Shown: positions 11,306 through 21,118 of the stretch, in pieces
How the letters are laid out: the number at the start of each line of letters is the position of its first letter
Numbering within the stretch: position 1 is the stretch's first letter
NCBI GenBank assembly: GCA_944739405.2
Contig: OX123196.2
Location: 54,908,196-54,972,195, forward strand
DNA length: 64,000 bases
DNA from: Euclidia mi
Lineage: Eukaryota > Arthropoda > Insecta > Lepidoptera > Erebidae
Direction of reading: 5' to 3'
Program-made: the position numbers and the translations under genes
The notes under the pieces: generated by a model
What the model saw: only the letters and a program-made list of their open reading frames with translations
The model's database searches: none
What the model was told of the DNA's origin: nothing

Positions 11306-11736
11306 CAATTATATATATTGTCATCATCATCCTCTTAGCGTTATCCTAGTTTTCAATCTGGAGTCTTCTTTCTAGTCTAACCGGATTTGGCTGAATATTA
11401 GCTTTTCCACAAAGCGACTGCCGTCTGACCTCCGCAACCCGAAGGGATAGAGATATTCCATGGTTTAGACTAGTGTCAGTTTATTTAGAAGGTACTGACG
11501 CCCTGTAACGACTGTCAAAGATCTTCATGACAACCGGGACCGACGGCTTAACGTGCTCTCCGAGGCACGGGACAAGCGATAACTAACAATTCAATACGCA
11601 CATAACTCCGAAAAGTCATTGGTGCGCGCCGTGGATTCGAACCCGATACCCTCTGCATGGCAGTCTTTTGGTATATCCACTCGGCTATCGCTGCCTCTGA
11701 TTATATATATAGCATGACAATTATATATATTGTCAT
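11306..11736 (-). repeat. SINE-A, near full length, minus strand, with probable TSD
   Basis: The SINE body is 11325-11697. The minus strand reads from a tRNA-like head (B box GGTTCGAATCC at about 11635-11645; A box region TAGCCGAGTGG near 11690) through the family body (ATGAAGATCTTTGACAGTCG, TTAGACTAGAAAG) to a (GAT)n tail at 11321-11331. A 19-bp repeat (11306-11324 and 11718-11736) flanks it and is the likely target duplication, although the motif is itself nearly palindromic. Confidence 0.8.
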
Positions 11737-12084
11737 GCTTGCTTCAAAATTTATACTGATTATCTTAAGTCTGCTATAAATATGTGAAACAAAAATATTT
11801 AATACTCGCTGCTGCCCGCGACTTCGTCTGCGTGAACGCTATACAGCACCTAACTATTAAATAAATACCTACGATTATACCTTTTAAAATAACATTTATT
11901 TACCCGTTTCTTCTTTATATTTCATACCTGCAGAAAGTGTAATAACAGAGGGAGACTGTCTTTTGTAAAATTGACCTTCAAAAAGTGCTGATTTTCAGCC
12001 TGCTTTGAATAAATGACTTTATGGTGATTCTGCTGAATTAAGTCATAAGTTGTGACTGAAGCAGATGAAGAAAATAAGGAATAC
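11737..12084. other. Possible Helitron flank or repeat fragment
   Basis: Contains a CCCGCGACTTCGTCTGCGTG block at 11816-11835, common in insect interspersed repeats. No frame. It could be the 3' flank of the Helitron helicase that ends nearby, but no terminal CTRR hairpin was identified. Confidence 0.3.
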
Positions 12085-13584
12085 ATAATAGGGTAATATA
12101 CATAATTATAGGACTTCTCGATATACAACATTAGTGGTTTGGCTCTCCGCAGCAAAAATGTAAAGAGAGTCAGGACTGGTGACGCGGGAGCAAGCGACGT
12201 ACAGGACACCCGCTGCCCTCAGTGTCTGCCTCTGCGACTTTTTGGTGGTCATCGCGAGCAAACACTCACGGGGAACTGTATGCGCTTGTACGGGAACCGG
12301 AAGTTATGAGGTATGAGAGGAATGCGTGGTATAAATACTGCCTCGCCGACGGCACAACCCGTAAGAATTTCCGCCTAAATGGTGTGTCTGTGGAGCGAGA
12401 TGACTTTCAGGCGTGTCATGTTACACAACTTCGGAGGAGATAGGTTCTAAAGAAGCATAATCGGGACACCGACCTTCAGCTTGATGCTATGCGCTGGAAG
12501 TTTACTTGCTGACTGGGAGTTCAGAAATTCCACGTGATAATGTGTGGCGTTTTCTTGCTCGACGACAGTGTTTATAGAGTTGTAGACCACTTCATTCCCC
12601 TCAATTTCCGAGAGAATGCATTCGTTAATTGCTACAGCCTGATCATTTTTGGGCGTCAAAATAGGCCAATCACACACTCAAGAATTCTACTATTACGGTA
12701 TACAGCTGGATAATTCTAAGCTGGATACAACTCTTCTGAGAGACTCTGGAAGCAACACCTGTCCACCTCTCTCCTCTGGTAGAGTGTCTTCGTCAAGACT
12801 TAAAAAGACATCTTAGAATTGTTGAGCACGTGCATTGACGCCGAGCTGAGCTCTCATATTAATGGTCAAGCGCAGCATACGAACTCATGTCCACAACAAA
12901 GCCGACAGAGGGAGCATATTATGCAGAGAACAGCACTGTAAGAGAAGGAAAACTTGATACAAACCCTATACCAACCCGTTTGACCAGCGTGGTATAGTAG
13001 GCCAATTCCTCCTTTCAAAGGAGAGGCCTAGTCCAGCAGTGGACTGTTAAAGGGTGATGATGATGATGATGATGACCTAGTCAGCCCTCGATCCCCGCGT
13101 CACCACGGGAAGCGTTTGTCGGGAATCGTCCCTGAACAGAACTGTGACCACCCATTAAATGCTCGTTCCTGCGGATGTCCTGCAGGGTTCTGTCCATGGC
13201 CTCAACTGCCTTCCTATTGGCCATCGTACGCTGATCCCATACGATCAGAGAGCAATCCTTGAGCACGTGTCCCTTATCACTGTTACGGGACACACCACAA
13301 ACGGGTGTTACGGCGCTCTCTAAATCGGTGGGAAATTTAAACATGGTATGTGCTGTCTTGCCACCCGAAAGCAGTGTGGCAGCGATTGCCGGCGACGCTA
13401 CAGCAATGACAATTTTGCCTTGCCTCCTGACCTCTGCAAGTATGCCAGTAGTAACAAAATATTTTTCCTGTTCCACCAGGAGCATCCAAGAAAAACATTT
13501 TAGCCTGGCTTTGCCCAACGCTTTCAAGGACGGTGTCGTAAAATTCGTAAGGTGGTCATTTCAAAAGCAGGGTAACATCTTCTA
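12085..13584 (-). pseudogene. Helitron Pif1-like helicase (RepHel C-terminal part), pseudogene
   Basis: Minus-strand fragments in the order of a Helitron helicase. They are a Walker A region FLDAPGGTGK near 13490, then EVRRQGK and IAATLLSGGKTAH (13450-13350), a Walker B-like LIVWDQRTMA (about 13230), INMRAQLGVNARAQQF (about 12860), LTPKNDQAVAIN and LPAHSIKLKVGVPIMLL (12677-12447), IPRIPLIP (about 12330), and YVACSRVTSPDSLYIFA (about 12190-12140). Together they would form the 5'-3' helicase used in rolling-circle transposition. Several frameshifts break it, one right after Walker A in a T-run. A Repeat-H insertion sits at 12890-13078. The N-terminal Rep domain is missing because the sequence stops at 13584, where a LINE begins. 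Walker A reads GKI instead of GKT, and the Walker B Glu is Gln. Confidence 0.88.
12890..13078 (+). repeat. Repeat-H with (GAT)n tail
   Basis: Matches 27118-27312 closely (AGCATATTATGCA, CCAACCCGTTTG, CCTCCTTTCAAAGGAGAGGC, CAGCAGTGGACTG) and ends in GATGATGATGATGATGATGA. It interrupts the Helitron helicase frame. Probably a 3' fragment of a LINE/SINE family; a more diverged copy is at 33985-34115. Confidence 0.7.
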
Positions 13585-13672
13585 CCCCCCGTGGGATCTC
13601 CACCTTGTCGTGGTGGGGGGGCTCAGTAACCGTGGGTTAGAAGCAACCCACGGTGAAGCTAAGCGGGATCCC
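13585..13672 (+). ncRNA. Predicted HDV-like self-cleaving ribozyme at LINE 5' end
   Basis: The nested double-pseudoknot order of HDV-like ribozymes can be drawn. P1 is 13585-13591 with 13614-13620 (C-run with G-run). P2 is 13593-13598 (GGGATC) with 13667-13672 (GATCCC). P3 is 13600-13603 (CCAC) with 13610-13613 (GTGG). P4 is a perfect 10-bp stem, 13629-13638 with 13645-13654, loop AGAAGC. J4/2 holds CTAA at 13659-13662, fitting the C-N-R-A signature with C13659 as candidate catalytic base. Such ribozymes are known at the 5' ends of R2, RTE and other LINEs, where they free the 5' end of the transcript. The 5' strand starts with C, not the usual G. Confidence 0.65.
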
Positions 13673-14397
13673 GGGAGGGGACGCTCCACGTGGGCTTGGT
13701 AGAGGCCTGCGTAGGATGCGTCCCATGGTGCGGGTGCGGGGGACAGTTCTGTCTGTCCCTCGCAGTCGGGTGCGGTCGCGGGAGGAGAGGCGTGTGGGTG
13801 TTGCGTTGCCCCGCGCCCTATCTCCCGCGACCAAATGGGGCGCACCATCGTTGCGTCGCGGTGGGGCCGCAGAGGAAGAGGAGATGCGGTGTTGCGTTGC
13901 CGTCCTCCCTATCCTCTGCGGCCGCTGGGTGTTTTGGCGGCGGAGCCCAACATCTTCATCCGCCGCCAAGGGGGTTTCGTTCGGGGCCCGCCTGACCATC
14001 TGGCGGGCCAATACCCTTCGGGGGGTAGCGAGGAATGCTTTGGTGAAACCCTACCCTCCGACACATGGGTACATGAGGAGCACGGGTTGGTTTTTAGTCA
14101 GTAAGAGTCTGACAGTCCCCTTCGTCCTTCCCCCCCGGGGCGGAGGGACTCCATGAGGATTTTCCAACATTTACACACATTCCACACATTTATAATTACA
14201 CTCACTCACTAACTTACTGAACATATCTCAAACCTTACTCTCTCTCACTACAAATTACAACACACATTTACTTGTTTACAGTACATATTACACATATTAT
14301 ACCTCAATCTTACACTCTAACAACCCTCTGTTCACCTTCAAAAAATTTCACTTCGTAAATTGTTGTATCCTATACTCTGTAACAATTATATTACTAA
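13673..14397 (+). promoter_or_regulatory. GC-rich LINE 5' UTR with internal repeat
   Basis: Strongly GC-rich to about 14150, then AT-rich with ACACA runs. A block GTGTTGCGTTGCC followed by CCCTATC occurs twice, 91 bp apart (from 13797 and from 13888), so the leader contains an imperfect tandem duplication, as seen in some LINE promoters. The segment 14018-14124 with GGTTGGTTTTTAGTCAGTAA reappears at 241-356 as an independent insert. Long open frames here (for example 13653-14156) reflect base composition and are not protein-like. Confidence 0.6.
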
Positions 14398-14423
14398 ATG
14401 GATAGTAACCTAAACAAATAAAA

Positions 14424-15113
14424 TTGGTCCAAAGAGAATTGGACAACTTTGAAACGGCGACCTCGCCTATAATCAATATCGAACAATTACCCAATTATTT
14501 TTCACGACACTCCAACTTTACGGTTTTGACTCAAAATATCAGGAGTATTTATAGTAATTTTGATGACTTACAAGTAAACTTGTGTCAAATAAAACATGAC
14601 CCAGATGTTTTAATTCTAACAGAATGTAGACTCAACTACAAAAGGCAACTACCCTTACTTAATAATTATACTTCTTATTACACAGACAGCCAGATAAATC
14701 AAAATGATGGAGTGGTCATTTATATAAAAAATAACTACTCTGCCAGCGTAAAAGAAATTAAATTGATACATGCTTCTGCCATTCAGATATGTGTCTCCGA
14801 CTACACCATAATAGGCATATATCGTTCCCCATCAAATACCTGTGCTGACAATTTTATAAACTCTCTAAACTTACATCTGGAGACCATTACAACTCATAAA
14901 AATATTCTATTACTAGGTGACATAAACATTAATTTAATACATAAAGAATCTGAAACAGCACAGCAACGCAATAATAGACTGAATTACTTAAACATACTGG
15001 CGGGCCATGGCATTTTGCCGGGACATTGTCTGCCTACAAGAGAACAAAACTGTCTCGATCATGTGCTGTTAAGGATTCACAAAACTAATAAGTTAGCGTT
15101 TGTTGCTATTTAA
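14424..15113 (+). pseudogene. LINE endonuclease (exonuclease-endonuclease-phosphatase fold)
   Basis: About 230 codons with the order of an AP-type LINE endonuclease: TQNIRS near residue 36 (metal/Asn motif), LTECRL near 65 (catalytic Glu), GIYRSPS near 131 (catalytic His is Arg-Ser in this clade), LLGDININL near 165 (Asp-Asn pair), and a CLDHVLLR motif near 210. The final ITDHAMV motif is present but in a shifted frame just after 15113, so a frameshift separates this fragment from the RT. The open frame has no ATG at its left end; an upstream ATG at 14398 is in another frame. The enzyme nicks target DNA to prime reverse transcription. Inactive here because of the frameshift and later stops. 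Confidence 0.88.
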
Positions 15114-15509
15114 ACACCTCTATCACTGATCACGCTATGGTTATATTAGATATAAATAATAAAATGAACACTAACATTATGAATAGTACGAGTACAAAAT
15201 ATAAGTCTGTCACAGATTTGAGAATGCATATAAACACCTCATAAACACGGACATAGCTTTCTTTATTAGTAATAACAATTCTGACATCCTAGCTGAAAGA
15301 CTGATAGATATGATTAAGACGTCATTAATCAGCAACACAAAAGTCAGACTAGTTTCTGGAGGTAAGAGAACTTTGAGGCCTTGGGTGTCCTTGGGGGCTT
15401 TGCGTTGTATTAAACTTCGAAATAGGATGCAACTCCAATAAATGAAACTCCAAAAAAAATAAATGAAATCACTCAATTCAAAAAGCCCAAATCCTCAAAC
15501 ATTTGTCTC

Positions 15510-17229
15510 TTACACATTACACCTAACCCTCTAGACGCACTTAATCGTGTGAATCCGTTTTTCGTTAATATTGGCAAAGCTTTGGCTGAGGACATTAAAG
15601 TTTGTGGCTCTGATGCACCCCTAAATAACGTCGTTACACAATCTAGTGTCTCTTCATTTGTGTTACTTTAGACTGACCCACAGGAAGTGGACGGCATACT
15701 CATGAATCTTGACTCTTTGAGCTCACCCGCTTGGGATGGTATACCCACCAGGTTTTTGAAAATGGCTAGGGATTTCCTTGTCCTACTAATAAGCCAACTA
15801 GCTAATCTATGTTTCGAAACAGGCAAATTTCCTGCTGTGTTTAAGCGATCAATAGTAACCCCTGTTCATAAGGGTGGGGATGTGAACGAAGTCAATAACT
15901 ACAGACCAATTTCCGTCTTACCTATTATTCCCAAAATTTTAGAAAAATTGATAAACAATAGGCTCATAGGATATTTAAACAAATTCGAAATACTATCAAA
16001 GTCCCAATACGGATTCAGAAGGGGTATGTCCACGCAAGATGCTGTTACAGCGCTGACTACTGAGATAACCAACAAGGTAGACAAGGGTGGCAAGTGCATA
16101 ACAGTCTTTTTAGATCTAAAAAAGGCCTTTGACACCGTATCCGTCCCCATCCTTCTAAACAGACTTGAACAAATTGGCATTAGAGGTAAACCACTTTCTA
16201 TCTTTAAAAGCTACTTATAAAGCAGGACCCAGCAAGTTAAAATTGATAACCTCACAAGCCTAGGAGAGAATGTGGTCTACGGAGTCCCACAGGGAAGTGT
16301 GCTTGGCCCGACACTGTTCCTGATATATATAAATGACCTTTGTAATATCAGGTGCAGTGGCGGACGGATCTTTTCCTACGCAGATGACACCGCAGTAGTT
16401 TTTTCAGGAGGATCATGGCCTGCTGTACAGGAGGCCGCGGAACAAGGTCTGGCTGTAATAGCTGGCTGGCTCAATACAAATTTATTAACCCTAAATGTTT
16501 GTAAAACTAATTTTATTTGTTTCTCTCTAACTTCTAGGTTACAGCCGGATGCTAGTTTCGGAGTCGTGATTCATGGGTGTGACGGTTCACTTCGTCGTGA
16601 CTGTGGATGTCGAAGTATCCAACGTGTTAGTTTTGTCAGGTATTTGGGTGTTAGAGTAGACCAAAGATTATCTTGGCATCCTCATATTGAACTTCTCATG
16701 TTCTCATGTCAGAAAATTAATTTGGATTTTTAAAAGCCTACGTCACGTAACATCAGCGCAGCTACTAAATAAAATTTACATTGCCCTGGCACAGTCGGTC
16801 ATAACATATTGTATACCAGTATGGGGTGGAGCCACAAAAACAAAATTTTTAGAACTTAAAAGAGCTCAGAGACTTATTATTAAAATAATGTATTTTAAAT
16901 CATTTAGGTACTCTACCTTTATAAGATAAGCAATCTATTTTCTGTAAGAAAACTGTATGTTTTACATATCAGTCTATGCCTGCATAAGACTCTGTCTTAC
17001 ATTCCACAGAATCAGGTTACACGTCGTAAACATAATGTGGCTTTTTCTCCGAAAGTTCATACTGTCTTTGCCAGTCGTCAATATACCACACAATCAACGT
17101 ATATTTATAATAAAATAAATTTAAAGTTGAATATATATCCTATGCAGCACCATGACTGCAAAAGAATTATCACAGAGTGGTTAAAAACTCTGACTTATGA
17201 GGAAATAGAAAAAATCTTAGCTAGAACGT
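15510..17229 (+). pseudogene. LINE reverse transcriptase, pseudogene
   Basis: RT of a CR1/Jockey-type LINE. The frame has a linker (NPFFVNIGKALAEDI), an in-frame TAG at 15669-15671, finger motifs SSPAWDGIPTRFLK and VTPVHKGG, NNYRPISVLP, the QYGFRRG block and FLDLKKAFDTV (first catalytic Asp). After another in-frame stop at 16218-16220 come VPQGSVLGPTLF and the catalytic FSYADDTAVVF near 16380. Frameshifts near 16730 and 16922 precede the C-terminal KLIWIFKSLRHV and the last block (17037-17229). The final codons are cut by the LTR insertion. Past the nested element and one 4-bp duplication, the frame reaches a stop within two codons, so the insertion hit the very end of the ORF. Confidence 0.9.
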
Positions 17230-17558
17230 TGTAACGTAAAAAAGACCTTTCAGGTGTCCCCTGTTACGCTATCCCTACTAGGGTGTGTTTAAATGAGAAA
17301 CGTGGTTAAATGTTACAATAAAAATTGATTTAATTCACAATTTACAAATTTACACAGGGTCGCGTGATTTGGCGAGGGGTTGGGTTTTTGTTGAGAATCC
17401 CGCTGCCGATGGTCGCCCAGGAGTTGATGTACTTAACTCGGAGCTGTAGCCGCCGCAAAGGGTCGAACGCGGCCAGCGCTTCCATATTTATAGCCCGTTG
17501 CAGGGCGCGGGTGGCGGGGTCGACCGGGCCGAGTGATGCGTCAAGGATTGACGTCACA
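17230..17558 (-). repeat. 3' LTR of nested element
   Basis: Minus strand runs TGTGACGTC... to ...ACGTTACA. Contains TATAAATA (17485-17492 on the plus axis). It differs from the other LTR at about five positions, including 17271 (A against G) and 17370 (T against C). Confidence 0.9.
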
Positions 17559-17570
17559 CACTCCCCCCAG
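17559..17570 (-). promoter_or_regulatory. Polypurine tract
   Basis: Minus-strand CTGGGGGGAGTG directly before the 3' LTR, the expected priming site for plus-strand DNA synthesis. Confidence 0.65.
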
Positions 17571-18224
17571 GCCAGAATTTTCCCAGAGGGAAAATTCTGT
17601 GGCTGGTAGGCGGCAACTGCATTCGGAGACCCTGAAACAGATGAGTGGTAGTGGTGTCAGTAGGTTAAATACAAGGCAACTATTAACCCTGAAAGAGGAA
17701 AAAAAAACAAGTATAACCCTCGGCCATTCATACGTCACCAAGCATTGAACGTTCCTATAACCTGGCATTCATCACATTCAAAAAGGCCTACACACAATCA
17801 TACGCATGAACAAGCCAACATTCATTCACGATGCGAGTCGCATTCATTATAATACACGACGCGCGAAGAGGTATTATACGTGAGTTTTATAGCAAATAGT
17901 CACCCAGTCTATGTTGGTAGGCACCACCTGACCACCCATATTCGATAAGTGAAATTAATTGAAAGAGTATAAGTCGTAAACCAATATTACGATCTTACTA
18001 TATTACGATACTAACAATCATACGATTAGTTGGCAGTATCACAAACAAATTGCTCATTAACAAGGTAGATGCAATATTGCAAGGACAATTTGTATTCATT
18101 TAAAATGGAATAACAATGAAGGTTTGAACCAGTGAACACGTGAGTCATTACTGCGCGCTTGGCGCTTACCGCATTCCATTGACGCGAGTCATTATCTAGT
18201 TTCTGATTATGATACAAAATCGAC

Positions 18225-18485
18225 AACGGCAAATACACAATTCGGAATAGGTTGCAATGTACATCACCGCAGGAGATAATCGATGACATAGTGTACACAA
18301 CCATAGCCAAAAACACAAAAAAAAACATTCACGGCAAGATGTAATGTATAGTACATCGTCGAAGGAGACTGTCGACGACATAGTACACACTACCATAGTT
18401 AAAACACAAAAAAAAAAACACAATCGAGAATCGAACCACAGACCGATCCGACAACAACCTTTCAGCCACTGAGCCATAAGGGAAA
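18225..18485 (-). repeat. tRNA-derived SINE with duplicated body, inside LTR element
   Basis: On the minus strand a tRNA-like head (TGGCTCAGTGGCTGAAAGG A-box region; GGTTCGATTCTCG B box at 18425-18437) is followed by two imperfect copies of an 80-100 bp body (about 18340-18420 and 18245-18330), each with a CTATGG..GTGTACACTATGTC-like block and a T-run. It may be a dimeric SINE or a partial second insertion. Confidence 0.6.
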
Positions 18486-19139
18486 AAAAATATTATATTA
18501 CGATCAGTCATTACCAAAGCTATATGTAACAAGATATTTGGGTACATGATTTAGCTATAATTAGGAGTTAAATATTTTTATGCACTATTTGCAACCAAGT
18601 GTTAAGTTATTATAGATCATTAGTGATGAGCATTAATCATTACATTTTTAAACTTTGATTTATTTGAATTTAAGATCTTTTATATGGAAATCACCAAGAG
18701 AAACATATCTGATGTTTATATAGTTATGTCAAATTAGATAGTTATCAGATAGTTGGATAATTAGTTAGATAAATAACAGATTCTTTGTAACAATATTACA
18801 TTTAATAAACTTTATTACAATTTATAACTAAAATATTTATTCATTTTATGTTAGCATGTTTACATAAATCATTAACACAACACAATGCATTATCTTGTGA
18901 GCTTCGACTCAGAAACAAAAGAACCATTGTTGGCCTTCACAAATAATTATGTAGGTAATTATAACTTCGCATACATATGCGTCTTACATTGTTGTTAATG
19001 ACACTGTACCCAATCGTTTATAAACACATTTATGCTATAATAGAATAAGATTTAATTATTTTATTCAGCTTTTAGGTTAAAATAGTTGATTGAGAAATAC
19101 GAAAGGGTATTCTTAAACTTGTACATCAATTAATTCGCT

Positions 19140-19355
19140 TTAGTTATTAAAGTATATAAATTATTGATTTATGTATAAGTACCCACATTAGTTATTTAAG
19201 TTTTTAAATTATTGATTTAATTTGTGTGTAAACAGCCACTTTAGTTATTTAATGATGTATAAGTATTATTGATTTGATTCATATGTAAATAGGCAATTAT
19301 TTATTCAAGAAAAGAAGTTATTGATTCAATTTATGTGCAAATACCCACTTTAGTT
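19140..19355 (+). repeat. Imperfect tandem repeat, four units of about 50-57 bp
   Basis: TTATTGATTT (or TTATTGATTC) recurs at 19161, 19209, 19266 and 19318, each followed by AATTTGTGTGTAAA-like sequence and CCACTTTAGTTA. Internal to the nested LTR element. Confidence 0.6.
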
Positions 19356-20301
19356 AAAGTCAGCTTCAATTCAATTAAGTTTGATAAATTCAGTTAGATA
19401 TAACAACATTTGCGTTAACACAAGAACACAATAAAACTACTACTTAAACTGGTCTAGTAAAACCAGATGCATAGCATTTAGTAAAAAGGAAACAAGTTAC
19501 ATATTGACAATTAAGTAGTTTTCCGGCCGTCAGCGGCTTAATTTTACCATTTATTTATCATTATATGTTTTATATATTTCAATAGAAACCAGACATTGAA
19601 AGAACAATCCTAGCGACACAAAAAAAATCCAGAACAAAATATAATTCAATAATTGCGACGCAGGAATTTTATGTTTGAGTTCACAATGAACAGTAAATGC
19701 ATAAATAGATGCATTTGCAAATGACATACCGATAGGCAGTAACAAGGAGATAAAATCGAAGACCAAAAACAACGATTGTAGCATAATAAACATTTGACAA
19801 AACGAACAACTAATAATTCTACGATGATATTCGTATTTCTATACCAAATAGACAATAATTACATCCGTTCATTATTGTTAGTGAGCAACCTGCATGTGAC
19901 ACGTGTACATTTTATTAATAAATGAACGCGGAATTCTAGCTAGATACCTAGTATATAATACGCTAGCATCTTAGGTACGTTCATTCTCAGCCAGTCCAAC
20001 CATGTCAGGTACACGTGGTATAATAAAGATGCAACTTTCTTAGTAAGAAAGAAAAGAATAGTTAATTTTAAAAGATAATCGCCGTAGTAGGCGGTAAAAG
20101 TATTAAATAATACCGACTATATAGAAATATATCGCCGTACAAAATCACTAGCAGAAGGTTATAGTAGAAAATAGAAAGAAATGAAAAAGAGAAGGGTGTG
20201 AATTCGTTCCATAAGTCAGCCAAAGCAGCAATTATTAGCAATAATTACCAGTAGCACTTAATTACCGTAGTGGCATTTAAAAAAGTTAATCGCGAAGCGT
20301 A

Positions 20302-20656
20302 CGATCATCGAAAGTGACTTTAGCACGTCGTTAGTGGACATGAGGCCATAAATCGCAAAATACAAAGAATGCGATCGACGAATGTGACCTTAGCGCGTCT
20401 TTAGAGGACACGTGGCCGCAGTCGAACGATTATAACTCGTTACTTATGCGGTTGATACACAATAATTATCACACGCGGTAACAGAAAAAGTTATAATATA
20501 AAAATGCTTACCATGCGTAGTAAGACAAAATTTGTCTGTTGTGACCGGCTCAACACGCCCGACCTTCCGAGCACAACAAAACAAAAAGAGAAAATGTCCA
20601 TTGTGGCCGGCATAACACCACCGACTTCCCGTCCACAATAAAACAAGCAAAAAGAA
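20302..20656 (-). repeat. Short duplications in the LTR element leader
   Basis: Two pairs of diverged direct repeats lie near the 5' LTR. Units at 20302-20347 and 20372-20416 share CGA.GTGAC.TTAGC.CGTC.TTAG.GGACA. Units at 20538-20590 and 20602-20656 share TTGTG.CCGGC..AACAC..CCGAC. They occupy the expected leader/packaging region of this non-coding element. Confidence 0.55.
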
Positions 20657-20771
20657 CAATAAATGCCACTAAAATAATTACACACTGCTTTGGAACGATT
20701 TCACACATACACAAAAGATAAAAATAAAAAGACTCACCGGCAGCGGATTCTCAACAAAACCCTACCTATAA

Positions 20772-20788
20772 TATTCCCGTGGGCGCCA
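20772..20788 (-). promoter_or_regulatory. Primer-binding site candidate
   Basis: Minus-strand TGGCGCCCACGGGAATA begins one base inside the 5' LTR. TGG start and TGGCGCCC resemble tRNA-Lys-type primer sites; the tRNA was not confirmed. Confidence 0.5.
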
Positions 20789-20789
20789 C

Positions 20790-21118
20790 TGTAACGTAAA
20801 AAAGACCTTTCAGGTGTCCCCTGTTACGCTGTCCCTACTAGGGTGTGTTTAAATGAGAAACGTGGTTAAATGTTACAATAAAAATTGATTTAATTCACAA
20901 TTTACAAATTTACATAGGGTCGCGTGATTCGGCGAGGGGTTGGGTTTTTGTTGAGAATCCCGCTGCCGATGGTCGCCCAGGAGTTGATGTACTTAACTCG
21001 GAGCTGTAGCCGCCGCAAAGGGTCGAACGCGGCCAGCGCTTCCATATTTATAGCCCGTTGCAGGGCGCGGGCGGTGGGGTCGACCGGGCCGAGTGATGCG
21101 TCAAGGATTGACGTCACA
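20790..21118 (-). repeat. 5' LTR of nested element
   Basis: Same ends and length as 17230-17558. TATAAATA at 21045-21052 (minus) is the expected promoter for the element's RNA. Confidence 0.9.

Larger units (their letters stand above)
17230..21118 (-). mobile_element. Non-autonomous LTR retrotransposon nested in the LINE
   Basis: Two 329-bp LTRs (17230-17558 and 20790-21118) bound 3.2 kb of internal DNA. The perfect 4-bp TSD ACGT is at 17226-17229 and 21119-21122. Read on the minus strand, the 5' LTR is followed by a primer-binding-like TGGCGCCCACGGG, and the 3' LTR is preceded by a purine tract CTGGGGGGAGTG. No gag, protease, RT or integrase remnant is visible, so it is a LARD-like element that would depend on another element's proteins. 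I count five differences between the LTRs (about 1.5%), indicating a fairly recent insertion. The interior holds a SINE, a tandem repeat, three leader duplications and an 80-codon frame (19551-19793, minus) with two hydrophobic segments of unknown meaning. Confidence 0.9.

Noticed and set aside
12222..12443. 73-codon plus-strand frame
   Set aside because: Opposite strand of Helitron helicase C-terminal motifs.
13582..14156. Several GC-rich frames on both strands (for example 167 codons at 13653-14156)
   Set aside because: They lie in the LINE 5' UTR, overlap each other on both strands, are Arg/Gly/Pro-rich from composition, and one overlaps the predicted ribozyme.
17342..17557. 71-codon frame shared by two LTRs (also 20902-21117)
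   Set aside because: It lies within LTR sequence on the element's sense strand, but the few differences between copies include amino-acid changes and the solo LTR at 7405 breaks it. Similarity is explained by LTR identity.
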